From assembly GCA_030549175.1 (NCBI GenBank), contig JAUKUA010000002.1, forward strand, positions 4,712,001 through 4,776,000: a stretch of 64,000 nt of DNA, in the 5' to 3' direction. The position numbers and the translations under genes are program-made. Of this stretch, positions 22,954 to 35,292 are shown one piece after another (the stretch's first letter is position 1; each line of letters starts with the position of its first letter). Below the pieces are notes generated by a model that ran no database searches, was not told the DNA's origin, and worked only from the letters and a program-made list of their open reading frames with translations. The DNA is from Lasiosphaeris hirsuta (taxonomy: Eukaryota; Ascomycota; Sordariomycetes; Sordariales; Lasiosphaeriaceae).

Positions 22954-24840
22954 GGTGGTGGCAGCGGCAGCGGTGACGGGCAGCGAAACGTTGACGAATG
23001 GCGTGGGCTGGCAGGTACAGGTAAATCGACCAAAGTAAACGGCTGATAGGCAAATTCTCAACACCTTTCTGAGGCGAGGCAGGGAGGACGATGCAGGAGT
23101 TGTCGGAGTTGCTCGTAGGAAAAGTTTGAAGCCAGGTAGGTATTTCTTTTAGGCGTCACATAGATTTCAGAACCCGCTGAGCCCACCTAGAGGGGGGGTA
23201 AATTTGCTTGTGAACACCTGTGGAGGACACTAAAGGCCCCAGGATGACCAAAAAGTGGCTCAAAAGTGCCAAGCCAGAACCTTTCAGCGCATCTATGTCT
23301 GCCTGTTTTGGCACCAATTTTTCAACACCGCCACATCGAACGATTCCCCCTCTGCCTCTGAGGTACCGGCTAATGCAAGGTGCAGATGACACCTATTACG
23401 GTAGTCGGTTGCTAAAAAGAAAAGAGCCTCATCCAAAGATGGTTTGGCTAAAACCAGGCTCGCTTCACCCTCGCTCACCTTCGGCTCACTATCGCTCACC
23501 CCCAGCTCACCATATCACAAAATTGTCAACTTTACGCGACGAGGGACAGGTTGTGGGCCAGATGGCGCTGGCCCATTTCTGGTCCTTCCCCAGAAAAAAA
23601 AAACAGCGGTCCCAAGAAATGGACTCGGTAGCCAGCGTATCCACTCTCCGTTTTGAGGTTCTACGTTGTGGTAGTCATGCCTGCCTACTGCACAACTGAT
23701 CTTTTCCCAGCCGTAAAGAGGCGATTCGATCTATCCTACTACCTACCGCGCGACTGTTCTTTTACAGGCGCCGGCTAGATAGAGAGGTAGTTCAATCCGC
23801 CCTACCACCTACCATATAGGTCTTCTTTCTCTCTCGTATCCCTCGTGTCCGTACTCCTCGGTTATTGTCAGAAACACGGCACCTTGGATTCGGTGGAAAT
23901 TGATGGGGTTGCAATGGTGTGATTGTATTGTTTACGTGTGTTCTTCTGTGTTCTCCCTGTCTCACTGGCTTTGCCACAGAGCCTCAATTATATCTGTGAA
24001 TGGCGGCGACGTTAGTGGCAAACGGTAGCCGTGCCAGCTGAACTGACTGCGTCAGTTCAGTTCAGTTACCTATACTAGAGCCCAGCGCAGCTGCGTTCTA
24101 TTCAGCTCGGTCGGCCACACCTCCTTTCTGACAGTTATCCTCCCTTGTACCCTCTCGCGCCTTACTTGCCCTTACCCTTCTACCTTTACAGTCCATAAAA
24201 AGCCGGAAGATATTAAGGTTCAGTTTCAGTTGGATACAGCTGGTCTGTCAGAGTTTTCAACTCACTGGCCCCGCGTTTCAGCGAGCCCCGCAGGGGCGCA
24301 GCGCTTGCGCGGCCCCTTCGCTATAAAAGGACGTAGTCGTCCTGTATAGCTAGATGGTTCCAGCTTCAATATTGTCACAATTCTAACCCCTACTACGCCA
24401 ATTGCGCGCGTCGTATACGCCTCTGCCACACTCCTTTACGCTGGCTTGAAAACCCTGACATGGTCACGATTGCGAGCCTAGTTTTGGGCCACCATCTATC
24501 CCGCTCGGCAACTACAATCAGAATATGAGCACATGGATATATTTTAGGCCCTTCATCAATCTATTGAGGTTATTGAGAGGGGGATGTCAAGGGGGAAGTG
24601 TCCTTCGGATTGGGGGGGGCGGGTTCGATGAAAGGGGGGCCTTCGCGAAGTTTCATCCCAAGGTAAAAGCTAAGCGACACGGATGCTTCTGGACCTGGAA
24701 GCTGATGGGCGAGAAGCTATGCGCTGAGCATACCCAAGATCTCGATAAAGCTTAGTTTTAAGTGACAAAGCCATGTTCAACGTGGTGCTAATCCTAATTT
24801 CTCATATGGCTCACATATGGGCCACGGGATAGACTAGCAC
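22954..24840. other. Gene-poor stretch with local duplications
   Basis: No gene recognised. CGCTCACC-type words repeat at 23460-23515. Two diverged copies of an about 70-base unit (CTACTACCTACC and CTACCACCTACC) lie at 23712-23830. A CTGAACTGACTGCGTCAGTTCAG palindrome-like segment lies at about 24039-24065 (positions approximate). Confidence 0.4.
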
Positions 24841-24845
24841 ATTGC

Positions 24846-24990
24846 TATAGGATGGTACATAATGTACTGGTATATGAATTTAACATGGTATGTAATATAC
24901 CAGCATATAGAATTATACCAGTATGATACACCCAGCTTGAATACACCAGCATGGTATATACTAGTACATGATATACCAGTACATAAGACC
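24846..24990. repeat. Short palindromic tandem repeat (ACCAGTA/TACTGGT)
   Basis: Roughly 15-18-base units built on ATACCAGTA and its complement TACTGGTAT recur about eight times in both orientations. The apparent VYHT-type peptide in the minus frame is a translation of the repeat. Confidence 0.7.
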
Positions 24991-27074
24991 CCAGAACAGG
25001 GCTTTCATTACCATATTTAGATTGGCCTAACACTAGCTACGTGAACTCAGCCCCAGAATTGGGATAACCTAGAGGGCTAAGATTCTCAAGATTAAGCACG
25101 TACACAGGCCCAATTTTCAGCCCCCGTAAAATCGGAGGCTATCAAAGCCGAGAGAAGACGGAAACCATGCCATGCAGCAAGCAGCTCGAGCGTAAGAAGT
25201 TAATAAGTCGCAGTGAGGTCAAGGCAGTCCAAGAATCTGTTGCTGGCCAATTTACGCTCCACAAGACCTTAAGTGAAAAGTTGAGATCCTGCGGGCCAAT
25301 AACTGCCCGCCAATGGAATCCAATGTTCTCAGCCGATGTTTCCCTAGTGCGGGACGCTCCTTCCTCAAAACATTGATCCAAGAGCGAAACCGTGCCTTCC
25401 GCTTGCCGGTGGTTTCTCCACGCCATTTTCGCAGGTGGGCAATTTCCTCATTTCCATAGGTGACGTCCAAGACACCTGCATGCTCACGAGGTGGGGACAC
25501 ATTGCAACCTTGAGTCAGTCCCCCTTACTTGGGAATGAGAGAACGTCATTAGATATTTCACGTGATTTCCCGGTCGGCATCTCCGAGGAACTTATTGGCG
25601 GCCAGAGCTGATTCCCCAACCAGGCAGCAGTGTTGACTGATGTGGGGTATAGCAGTCGGGTTGTAAGTAGCTTCATCTAGCTCCCTTTCCGAGTCACACT
25701 CTACGTGCTGCGCGCACCTACCAAGAAGCAGCGTTCCGTCTCCAGATTCCAACATTTCTACTCCTTCGGGAAAGAACAATAAACTAGCTTATGAGGAGAA
25801 TGTCGATATATCTTCAGAATGGCTCCTCTATCTATGAGTTCTCTCAGACGGATGGATTCGGCTTGCCATACTGTAACCTAGCGATACTAATGACGCCATC
25901 TGCAGTCTGAACTACCTTGGGTACAGGTTGTAACAGATGGCGATGATGGTGGTGGTGGTGATGGTGGTACGGCGCGTTCCAAAGGGTGCGGGGGAGCCGC
26001 GTTCGCGAATACAGGGGCCCCTAGCCGCTGGAATTCCAGGGGGGGTGGGGGGGGGGCCTTCTGATAAGTGGAAAATTCTTATTCGGAGCGACTTATCGGC
26101 CGCGCGCAGCCGATTACGGCCGATGACGAGAGGGTTAGCGGTGGCGCGGCGTTACGGCGCAATTGCGCGGACCCTCGATAAGAGGCATATCTGTTGTCAG
26201 CAGCTTAGCGCGGATACACTCCGGACCAACCATACCAGGAGATCATCTGGTTGGCGCCCTCAGAAATTCTCATCACCAACCATTACGTCCTGGTAATCTT
26301 GTTGGTCCACGCATGCGGCTATGGAAGGTAATGGAATCCAGATCGGCAAGGAGGATCCGGCTTGCCCAGAATGAGAGAACTTGGAAGCAAGGACCTTCGA
26401 TGCCATAGAAGATTACAAGTCCTCGTCCCATTTGCGACGAGAGAGTCAAAGCCGAGCAACCATCACGACTTCCTCAACAACAAAGAACACACGACTGCCT
26501 CAAAGAGAGCCTCACAACTGCCCGATTGAGCCGTGTGCACGCAAAACCACACTCGCGATTGCCTCACCAGTCAACCTCGCTTATGTGCCTCACTGCACGG
26601 AAAAGGGGTGGCCAATGGAACTTCAGAGTTAATGAAAGCCGACCGAATATATGCCAAAGCCGAGCGAATGCCGCAGGGAGCTTGCGACCGGAGGCAGGAG
26701 CGAGTCTTTGAATCACACGCAATTGAGACTGTTAGTGCCCACAGGGCCACACATCGCTCCACGCCGCCACTGCGAAGCCACCCGATATATATCAGCTCTG
26801 GCTCCACAGTAACCCCTTGTTACAGGGGTCTGGAGAGTCTGAACGTAAGCCCAAGTCCTCTCACTTTTCAGGCACTTATCTAACAATTTCCCTTAAGAGT
26901 TTCCCGACTTGCTCTGGAATTCAGTGCTGTCATATCCACTTGCCATTCCGCCAAAAACAGATCAAAACCCAGCGCAGAGCTGCGACTTGAACGAGACGAT
27001 ATCTGAGCCGAGGCAGAGACACGATTGTCCGAGGCCCAACTCATCTCGTTAGCGAGACAGCCGTTGCTGGTTCC
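24991..27074. other. Intergenic; promoter region of HET gene at its end
   Basis: Open frames at 25142-25500, 25558-25779 and 26381-26883 are short and unrecognised. A GATGGTGGTGGTGGTGATGG microsatellite lies at 25943-25970 and a G-rich run at 26038-26057. The last several hundred bases should hold the promoter of the gene starting at 27075. Confidence 0.4.
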
Positions 27075-29110
27075 ATGGCGGTGGCTCTGCATGACTCCAA
27101 TGTGTATCAGGCTCTAGACCCGGCGAGAGACGAGATAAGGGTTTTATCGTTTGTGAAGCCTAGTCGACGAATCCTCAACGACATCAAAGATGATGTCCTC
27201 CAATGCACCTTGTCAAATGTGGCCCTTGACGCCCACAGCCCAGAATACGCCAAGTTTCTGGAACTAGACGGGGCAAGCATGCCCAAGAATGGTCGGTCGG
27301 TGCTCTGGAGTCACCTCATCTGCCGCGAAGAATCGGATGAGCAAACTTTTAGCACCATGTATCAGCCAAACAACCCAAAAGGGCTACCACTACCTCCAAG
27401 GGCTGGCCCAGAGTTGCAGGGATCGATGGTACCTATTGATGAAATCCTCAACAAGCCGGAATACCATGACACGACGAGATACAATGCGAACACGCGCCGT
27501 TGGGCTTGGGGGGATTTCATAGCACTGTCGTATCAGTGGGGCGACCTAGCCGTCACAAGCGAAATCGTCCTCAACGAAGTTAGAGTCAACATACCCAAGA
27601 ACCTGGAGGCAATTATCCGGAGGATACGACAGTTGCTAAACCGATCGCCCAACCAGAAGATACATGTCTGGATCGATTATATCTGCATCAAACAGAACGA
27701 TATTGTTGAGAGAAACGCACAAGTGAAACGGATGAAGAGCATATACGCCGAATCTACTTGCGTGATCGTATGGACAGGGGGGAGACTGTGCCGTCTACCG
27801 ACGACCTTAGACGGCAGTTCGACAAGAAGTGGTTCAGGAGAGAATTCGAGCACATGATGACACAAACTTACTGGGAGCGCCTTTGGATCATCCAGGAGGT
27901 GCTCTTAGCGAACACAAACTGCCGGATTCTGTCCGGAGACAAATCATGCCTTTTAACCACCTGGTTCCGGATCTTCAACATCTACAACTCTCCTGATACA
28001 GGGTTTGCGACGAGCCAGCTCTCCTACGACCGCCTAGTGAGATTGGGAATGCTGAATGATCTAATTGCGGATAAGAGCAACCGCTTGGAGGCATCTCCTG
28101 ATCTAATGAGGTTGCTCTGGCTTAGCCGCGAAGCTAAGCAGAAGGACGATAGGGACAAGATATACGCTATCCTGGGTTTGGTTGATTCCGAGATCCAGGC
28201 TCTCGTCGTGCCCGACTACAACGCTCCCCTACTCGACGTATACAGGGGATTCGTCCGAGACGTGGCAAAAGCGACCGGCTGCCTCGACATCATCTTCCAA
28301 GGCACGATGAACCAACATAGAAACCTAGACTTCCCGAGCTGGGTTCCCGATTGGAGAATAAGCTGCCCACACGACATCACCTCAGTAGTCCAGTACGACA
28401 TCTTTTGCGCGGCCGGCGCTACTAGGCACAGCTTTGTGGAGGAGGACGAAGCGGGGCATCTCACGTGCCGAGGTGTCCGCATCGACACCGTTAATGCCCT
28501 GGGGTGCAGCGAGATTCCTAGCATTCCACATGTTCATGACTTCTCCCTCGCCGCAACTCCGACTCCTTATTCAAACATCTACGGGGGCAACGATGGGGTG
28601 AGCAGTGCCATTTTGGAAACTCTGACGTTAGGGAAGATGGCGTCTCTGCAGCCAGGAACGATCGACGGGGCACCGCTGTTCAAAGAAGCGGACGCCACGG
28701 CGTATCAAGGCATTTACTGGCTTCCAGACCATTTCCAACAGTGCTATGGGCACATCTTGGTGGCGGAGGAAATGCCGAAAGAATCTCCCTCCAACCGGAG
28801 CGCCGATCTCAGGAATCCATCGTTTGATTGGAGACTTTTTCTAGATACAGAAAGCCTCGAGATGGTCCTACCGGATAGGAGATTCATCACGACGAGCGGT
28901 GGATATATGGGGTTGGCCCCAAAACAGACTCAACTTGACGACCAGATATACATCTTAGAAGGCTGCAACGTCCCGGTAGTATTACGGCGGTGTCGAGAGG
29001 GTATTTACACGCTGGTCGGAGATTGTTATATTCATGGAATTATGTATGGGGAAGCATTTATTGGGGTGGATGGGGAGAATGTTAAGATGGAAATATTAAC
29101 TCTCTGTTAA
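27075..29110 (+). pseudogene. HET domain protein with one homopolymer frameshift
   Basis: An almost complete heterokaryon-incompatibility gene. The first frame runs from ATG 27075 and carries the HET signatures FIALSYQWGD (about 148-157) and HVWIDYICIKQND (about 197-209), then ESTCVIVWTGG. At 27777-27782 the sequence has six G; with seven, the reading would pass directly into the second frame, which continues GETVPSTDD, YWERLWIIQEVLLA (the third HET motif), and on to a family-typical C-terminus (VPVVLRRCREGIYTLVGDCY, IHGIMYGEAF) and stop at 29110. Read through, it would be about 678 residues with no other lesion and no intron. HET proteins control self/non-self recognition and cell death. It is either a very recent pseudogene or a consensus error in a run of G. 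Confidence 0.88.
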
Positions 29111-30101
29111 GGTTTTTATCCTGAGTGAGCTGGTCTCAAGCCTATCAATTAGGGAGGTTGAGCCACGCTCTCCCAAAATGAAATGCGCTCGCTAGAATGG
29201 TTATTGTAGATTCCTTCGGTAACGGAAGCTCGTTCTTGGCCTGCTATGCTGCGGTGAATGGGCGCGAGGCCCGGAAAGAGTGGACGCGGCGATCCCCTTG
29301 GCGCCATGTCCCATATCTCGGTAGCCCCGGTGAGCGACAGAGCGGGAGAGAGGGTGCCCCGTAGCACGCATCTTAAATAATCGGATGGGAAACCTAGCAC
29401 GGGCACTATGGATAGGGATGCTTTAAGGGCGTTCTGAGAGATGACCTGCTTATGGGAAGTAACTAAGGCTGTCGTTTAAAATTAACTAGCGATAAATGTA
29501 AAATCCTCCAGGGAACATTAATTAATAGAGATTGGCCTTCTTCCTAGACTGTTTTTCGCATCATACTCACAGCCAACCCTAAGGTAACACGATACAGGTC
29601 CTAGGAGCACAGCGACAGACCATCCTCTCAAGCCTGCCGCAGATACTTGGACCGCCTCCATCGTCACTCAGCGGTGTTCAATTCCCAATTCCCGCAGGAG
29701 ACTGAGTTATTGTCTATCTAGCAGGCTACGTACGCTCAGACAACCCCCGGCGCTGGTATGCAACGCGTGGCAGCGTTGACTTATAGTCGCCTGGCTGGGG
29801 CCTATTCCAGCGCCCATTTCCGGTCTAACTATTTAGTCTCCCGGGTCGAGACCGTCGAGCTCTGGGATGCGGCCACAGAACAGTGTCGCCAGACATGGAG
29901 ATTAGTAAAGCTATATTTGAAAGCTCACTATTGGTTGTATAATTTCTTTGTAGTTTTAAGAGCACTTCCACAAACGCCTTGCATCGGGCTTCGTTGTTCG
30001 TAAGGAGAAATGTTGGAACAACAGCCATATTGAGCTGAATCAGCTCAATTGACCTATAAGCGCCGTTTTGAAACCGCTACCACTTTGCATAATACCTTCA
30101 C

Positions 30102-30171
30102 ACGAATAACTTCATACGAGTGACTTCACATGAGTGGCTTCGTACGAATGGCTTCGCACGAGTAGTTTCAC
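30102..30171. repeat. 14-base tandem repeat, five copies
   Basis: Five copies of ACGAGTGACTTCAC with mostly transition differences among copies (AATAAC, AGTGAC, AGTGGC, AATGGC, AGTAGT in the variable core). Confidence 0.9.
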
Positions 30172-33100
30172 ACGACCGCTTCCGGACGATCCTCTAGTCT
30201 CGCCTGCGGCTCAGCCCGCCTCAGGCTAAAGCGGCGGCATCTCAGGTCGGTGCACGAGAGAGGGAATTTCTCAGGGCAACTTGTGCGTGTGACAATGGGC
30301 TGTTATTCGCATTGCTAATCATAACTGACGGCAGGGCGTCCTGGCCATGGCTGATGTGCAAATTGTCACGGGGTTGGCCATCATGATAAGCGGATTTGCG
30401 TCTCTTTCGTGTCGGTTGTCGGCATATTATTGGCAGCTCATCGTGCTCCTAGCATGGTTGGCCGCGTTGATACACTTATCTGTACTGACTTTTCTGCGCA
30501 ACTAAAGGCGCACCGCCCTCGGTTAGCTACCTTCCACGCTTTATCTGTTCCTTTAGGATTGGCAGTTACTTCCCATATATATAGGGATATATTAATCACA
30601 GGATACAGGCAGTATGGAAAGGGGGAGGGATTAATAATAGCCTACCGCCAGCGCCGCGTAGCCCATGCCACCGAGGCAGTGACCCTCGCCACACCCGTAG
30701 CCCTGTAGGTAACCGTAAGTCCCGGTGATACTAAGCACTATATTAAAGCTCTTGACATTGCTAATAACTTCGCGGCTTGTAGGAAAGGCGGATTAGAAGA
30801 GAAGCGAGATCTGGAGGTATAAGGCTGCAGACCCTAGTTAGGCAGCTACTTCCTGTAGTACTTATGCTGTTAGTTCTTTAATGCCGAGACATAGGTTTAT
30901 TAAGAATCCGCGATTATCCTCGTTTATGAATGCGGTTACCGATAAGGCCGTTGCCTCCCTGCTTCGGTGCGGGGTTGCTGACGGTATCTCGGCTTATGCC
31001 AGTAGCGTATGCGGAAGTTATACAAAAGATCCGTGCTGGGGAGGTGATTAGGGTACGTATGCGTGACGTACTCTTCGCTACGTCTCAGGAGCTTAGCTCC
31101 GTAGAGCGATGCCTAGCCTGTAAGACGAACGAGAAGGTTGCCTTCCTTTTGTACTAAGAGCCCACGGACGGGCTTCTATAATGGTGTCTGCCCATCCTAT
31201 ATCTAGGTAGGCATTCTTAGTAACTTTAGAGTAACTGGCGGTTAATATGCTGTCCCTGGTTTTCTTCTTTTACGTACCGTTATGCTTCTACTTTCCAACT
31301 CTACTTACTACTTTCTCCGGTGCTCCCTTTCTACAACACAGTTAATTTATATCGGTAAACGTTATATCTGTAGTTTAGAGACTTGAGATTTAACTCGGGT
31401 ACGTTAGAGTTACTCTCTAAGAACGAGCAGTAGATTTAGTGGGTCTGTTAACAGTAACTGCTTCTATAGGGTAAAGGAAAACGGTTATATTTAGTAGTGG
31501 GCTAGTGTCTCAAAACTAGGTTTAGGAGCGGATCCTTACAATAACTACACCTGATTTTAAATCACGGTAACTATAGCCGGGCCAAATATCGGGCAGTTTC
31601 CCGCCTTCGTTGTACTGTAGGAGGTAACCGTCTAGAAGATGTAGGTGCTACACTCGAACGTTGCGATATAGCCTGGCTTACGGCCCTGGAATGTACAGCT
31701 TCATCCTCAGCGTCTTCGCCGTCTAACAGATACGGAATACCGCGGCCTGAATCCGAAGGCCATGACCATCAAACAGACCCTGGGTATCACGCTGCGAAAA
31801 CTCCACCAAATCCTGTTACGTTACGTCGCCATCTCCTGCCAGAATACGGACTCATACACTTCCTCATCGCCAAATGGCTGATTCCGAAGCCACAATATCC
31901 ATCGTTTTAAAGTGTTATACCGGGACGGTGCAGTCTTACCTGGAGAACGCGACGTTGCGGAGCTTAGTTGCCGAATGGGACGTCCCTAGAATCAAGAGCG
32001 ACACAGGACTTTTGTCGACACTCGGTGTTAATCTAGTGATCCTTCTGAAGAGCAACGGCTGGGTGGGCTGCGATGTATAGATCGGAATGGAAGGTTAGAG
32101 GACGAGAAGATATCGTGGATGAACAAGTGGACAGATGTTGCTGTTCAAGCCAGTTTATCTGCCGAGTAGTTGTTGAGGATGGTCTAGATATGTCAGCCTG
32201 CTTCCTGAATGTCAATGGACTGCTGTGGCTCAGGGACAGGATGCATCTTACCTAAAGAGAGGCACAGGTGGAGGTCTTTGACGCTGAATGACCAGAAGTC
32301 CGCGGCTTTGACACCTTACGGGACGGTTGTTGACCTCTCTGTTAGGATTACGGTAGGCTAGATTGTAAGATGGAGGTGATTTCGGACGACTAATACATCG
32401 ACGACTTGAGCAAGCGGAGAAGCTAAGCGGCGAATGAAAGGAGCGGATCGATCACAGTTGCCGGCGGAAGTGAAAGAGGCAAACTTAAATGTCCTGCTCT
32501 ACGGGACCTCCTTACAGTGAATGGTCAGTTGATGCGGTGATGAACTGTGAATGTAAATCCCGCTAATGCGAAACAGCCAGAGCAGAGCTGGAGCAAATTG
32601 GGGAGCGCAGCATTGTTATGCAATATCGTCGTAGCCTTGGTAACTTGCGGGCCTTGGGCTAGGATCATTTCTACCTCAGACTTTCCCCCCCTTGTTTATA
32701 TCTCTTATTTGATCGGCCTCGCTGGGTGGTGTCTGTGAAGACATCCCATACGCCTTGCACATCCTTGGCGTTGACGAGATTGCTGCGGGTGGACCACTTT
32801 TGATGACTGGCGCGGCGGTTTTGGGATCGAGTGAGACGTTGAGAATGGTCGGATCGTGTGCTTCGGAGGCAGAGTCAGAAGAATCTCCGTTATCTTGTTC
32901 CAGGCAGCTCTTCTAGTGCTGGATCCTGTGCTTGGAGTCAGACGAGAAGGAAGAAATAGACTCACGGGGCCAAAGCGGGGTATCTAGAGGCGGGGGATAC
33001 GTAGGCTCTTGCACAGCGTGTGCTACTCGACAAGTGTTCTAACAAGTAGCAAAAGGCATTTCAGAGAGGGAAGTTGCAAACAGAACCATTGTGTTCAAAT

Positions 33101-33352
33101 ATCAGACTTGGGATCCGAGAACGGCGCAAAGGGTCCGCGTCGGGCGATGACGCAAAAGCCCAACGGCTGGTGGTTTTTTTTTCTGGGAAATCACCCGAGT
33201 CCGTGGTACCGGTCCAGGCGTCCAGGCGTGGCTCTTGGGCTTTTCCCACCACCTCAGCGTCACCCAAATTGGCGCTGGCTAATTCTGCCTCTTTTGCAAT
33301 TCTGCGCCACTCCGGGCCTTCCTTTCTGACAATACAGACGATGACAACAAGT

Positions 33353-33412
33353 AAGAGGGACTACAAGAGGGACTACGAGAGGGACTACAAGAGGGGCTAC
33401 AAGAGGGACAAG
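33353..33412. repeat. 12-base tandem repeat, five copies
   Basis: Five copies of AAGAGGGACTAC, translating as KRDY in one plus frame. The surrounding frame (33074-33478) has no other protein character, so coding use is doubtful. Confidence 0.9.
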
Positions 33413-33803
33413 CGTAAGCGGGGGCACACCGAAATAACACGCCTGAAGCCAGCTACCAAGTGCGATACCTGGCGATAAATTTGCAACCATGTGCGAGGCC
33501 AGCTAGTCACCACGAGCCATGCTTTGACAGCCAACGCTTCGACAGCCAATGCAACCCATGCTCCGTACTGAGGCTCAAGACATCGGTCTTTTACGGCTAC
33601 TATTTCCTATTCATCGGTTATAAAGGAAAATAGCGGAGAAGGACGTTGGCCAAAACGATAACAAAAGTCATACACAGCATCATACCCCTATTAGCATCAG
33701 TAGTTTCGTTTGCCATGGCAAACACCCAAAATTGACCCCAGCGTCCAGATATCTCCCCTTGCTCTTCTTCCTTGTCTACTTTTCCCTTTTCCTTTTTCCT
33801 TTT

Positions 33804-35164
33804 TCACTCTCTTCTTTTTTTCCCATAAGTCGCCCCTGTCCCCCCACGACTTGGCCGACTCCCCTGATCAGCCCCCTCATAGCACTCCCTCACCACTGGC
33901 CGCTCGGAGTAGCGATAGTAGTTTGCACAGGCCGGGTTGTCGTGGGGACAGGCCAGAACGTCAAAGGCTCTCTTCTCATAACCATCCAGCACCACGCCGA
34001 CATACGAACGGGGATCGATAGCCTCATACCACGACTGCGTCACGGCGCGGCATTCTTCACCTTTGGCAGCGACCCGAATAGACCGTCGGTAGGTCATTCC
34101 AAGACACGACGGCAGACGGCCTCGAACCCGAGTGGTGGTGCAGGGGTCGATATCAATTCGCGTCTCAGAATCGCGACCGAGGGCGCATATCGACGTGTGG
34201 GTGCCGGTTATAGCCATGCCCATATCGCCGTCGCTCTCGGGTGAAAAACGACACGCTTGGTTCCTAGCCCCACCACCCACCTCCCTCTGTCTCCGGGCGA
34301 GCGGCCAGCCTCCCGGCACGTCCTCTTTTCCCGCGTAGTGTAGACACCGACATCGGTTTGGATCGAAGCACCTCATCTCGGGCAGGGAGCCTGGGGCGGG
34401 TTGTGGGACGATGAACTCGGCCGGCGTGCCGCGGCGAAATCTGTTCAGCAAATGGGCCATGTCGGTAGGCGTAAGCCTCTTCTCTTCTTCTTCTTCCCCC
34501 GAGTTTAAAGGGGGGGCTGCCCTGGTGCGAGCAGCAGCATATGGCCTGTCCATTCCATGCACAGCCTTACAGCGGTGCTTTTGCTCCCGTCATGGTGATG
34601 GACGGATAATACCCTGCCTCATCGCCATCAGTGACCTGTTGGCGGTCATGGTGTGTCGGAAGATGACTCTGAGCCCTGCACACCAGCAACCTTATCCTCG
34701 CTGGTTCCGGCAGGTCGAGTCTCACAAGCTGCCTCCCGTACTTGACAACCTCATCCCAGGTAATAACGCAGTCTTGATGCTCGCAAAGCCGTACGTATCC
34801 TAGGCGGCCGATGCATCGGCGGATGCGCGAGAAGTATGCCGGTGGGTGATCCAAGCCGCAGGGAGCACAGCGTCTCAACGCTGTGTCAGAGGTTCGCTTA
34901 ACGCGTAGAGTGCGGTGCCACGCCTGACGCGCTTCTCTGTTTTCTCTACAGGCTGAACAGATGCTGCTGATAGTGTCCTGTCCCAGGAGCCGATACAAGG
35001 GTGTTATTCCTGGTGTCCGGGGATACATGCACTCGAGAACGCGGCGCGATCTGACCCTGGGAAAAAAGGCAAGCGGCCCCGTAAGATGCGTACGCCTAGG
35101 GTTGGTGAGGTCGTGGTAGTGGCCAAATCGACAGTCGCAGAAGAGGCGGAGGAATAGGCGGCTA
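33804..35164 (-). pseudogene. F-box family protein, main 3' part (split by transposon)
   Basis: Minus-strand exons 34571-35164 and 33804-34521 join through a 49-base intron (34522-34570, GTAAGG...CACCAG) with frame kept. The protein begins at the transposon edge with SRLFLRLFCDCRFGHYHDL. A Cys-containing segment SSICSACRENREARQAW and IGRLGYVRLCEHQDCVITWD follow, then LPEPARIRLLVCRAQSH. After the intron come a second Cys-rich part (CRCLHYAGKED), ETRIDIDPCTTTRVRG and ACANYYRYSER. This order matches a family of uncharacterised fungal F-box proteins with Cys/His clusters. The F-box itself (LPDEVLLRIMEQLDPIGLQ) is found across the element at 37042-37326. Such proteins are presumed substrate adaptors of SCF ubiquitin ligases. 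An ATG within the transposon's terminal repeat keeps this part open but is not the native start. Confidence 0.75.
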
Positions 35165-35205
35165 GAAGGCACGGACCAACAATGTAACCGACTAACAATG
35201 TAACA
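35165..35205. repeat. Left terminal inverted repeat
   Basis: Starts directly after TA at 35163-35164. It contains an internal subrepeat: CAACAATGTAACCGA and CTAACAATGTAACATC. Confidence 0.9.
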
Positions 35206-35292
35206 TCGCAATTTGCGACGCGATGTGACAACCACCTCATTTCAATCCGGGCCCATTCCTTCATTTTTACAGCAAACAACACCAAATTTGCC

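Larger units (their letters stand above)
29111..33803. other. Gene-free stretch, partly AT-rich, possible decayed repeat
   Basis: No gene recognised in 4.7 kb. From about 30.55 to 31.6 kb the sequence has few long frames and many TA-rich words, as in old repeat-induced mutation, but I could not identify a transposon domain. A Pro/Arg-rich antisense frame at 32705-32965 and others are uninformative. Confidence 0.45.

Noticed and set aside
24846..25033. 62-residue VYHT-repeat peptide
   Set aside because: It is simply the translation of a palindromic AT-rich tandem repeat.
33074..33478. Basic KRDY-repeat protein
   Set aside because: Only the 12-base repeat gives regularity; the rest of the frame has no protein character and no start context.
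35165..35235. Native start of the F-box protein at 35235
   Set aside because: These bases belong to the transposon's terminal inverted repeat, so the ATG there is accidental.
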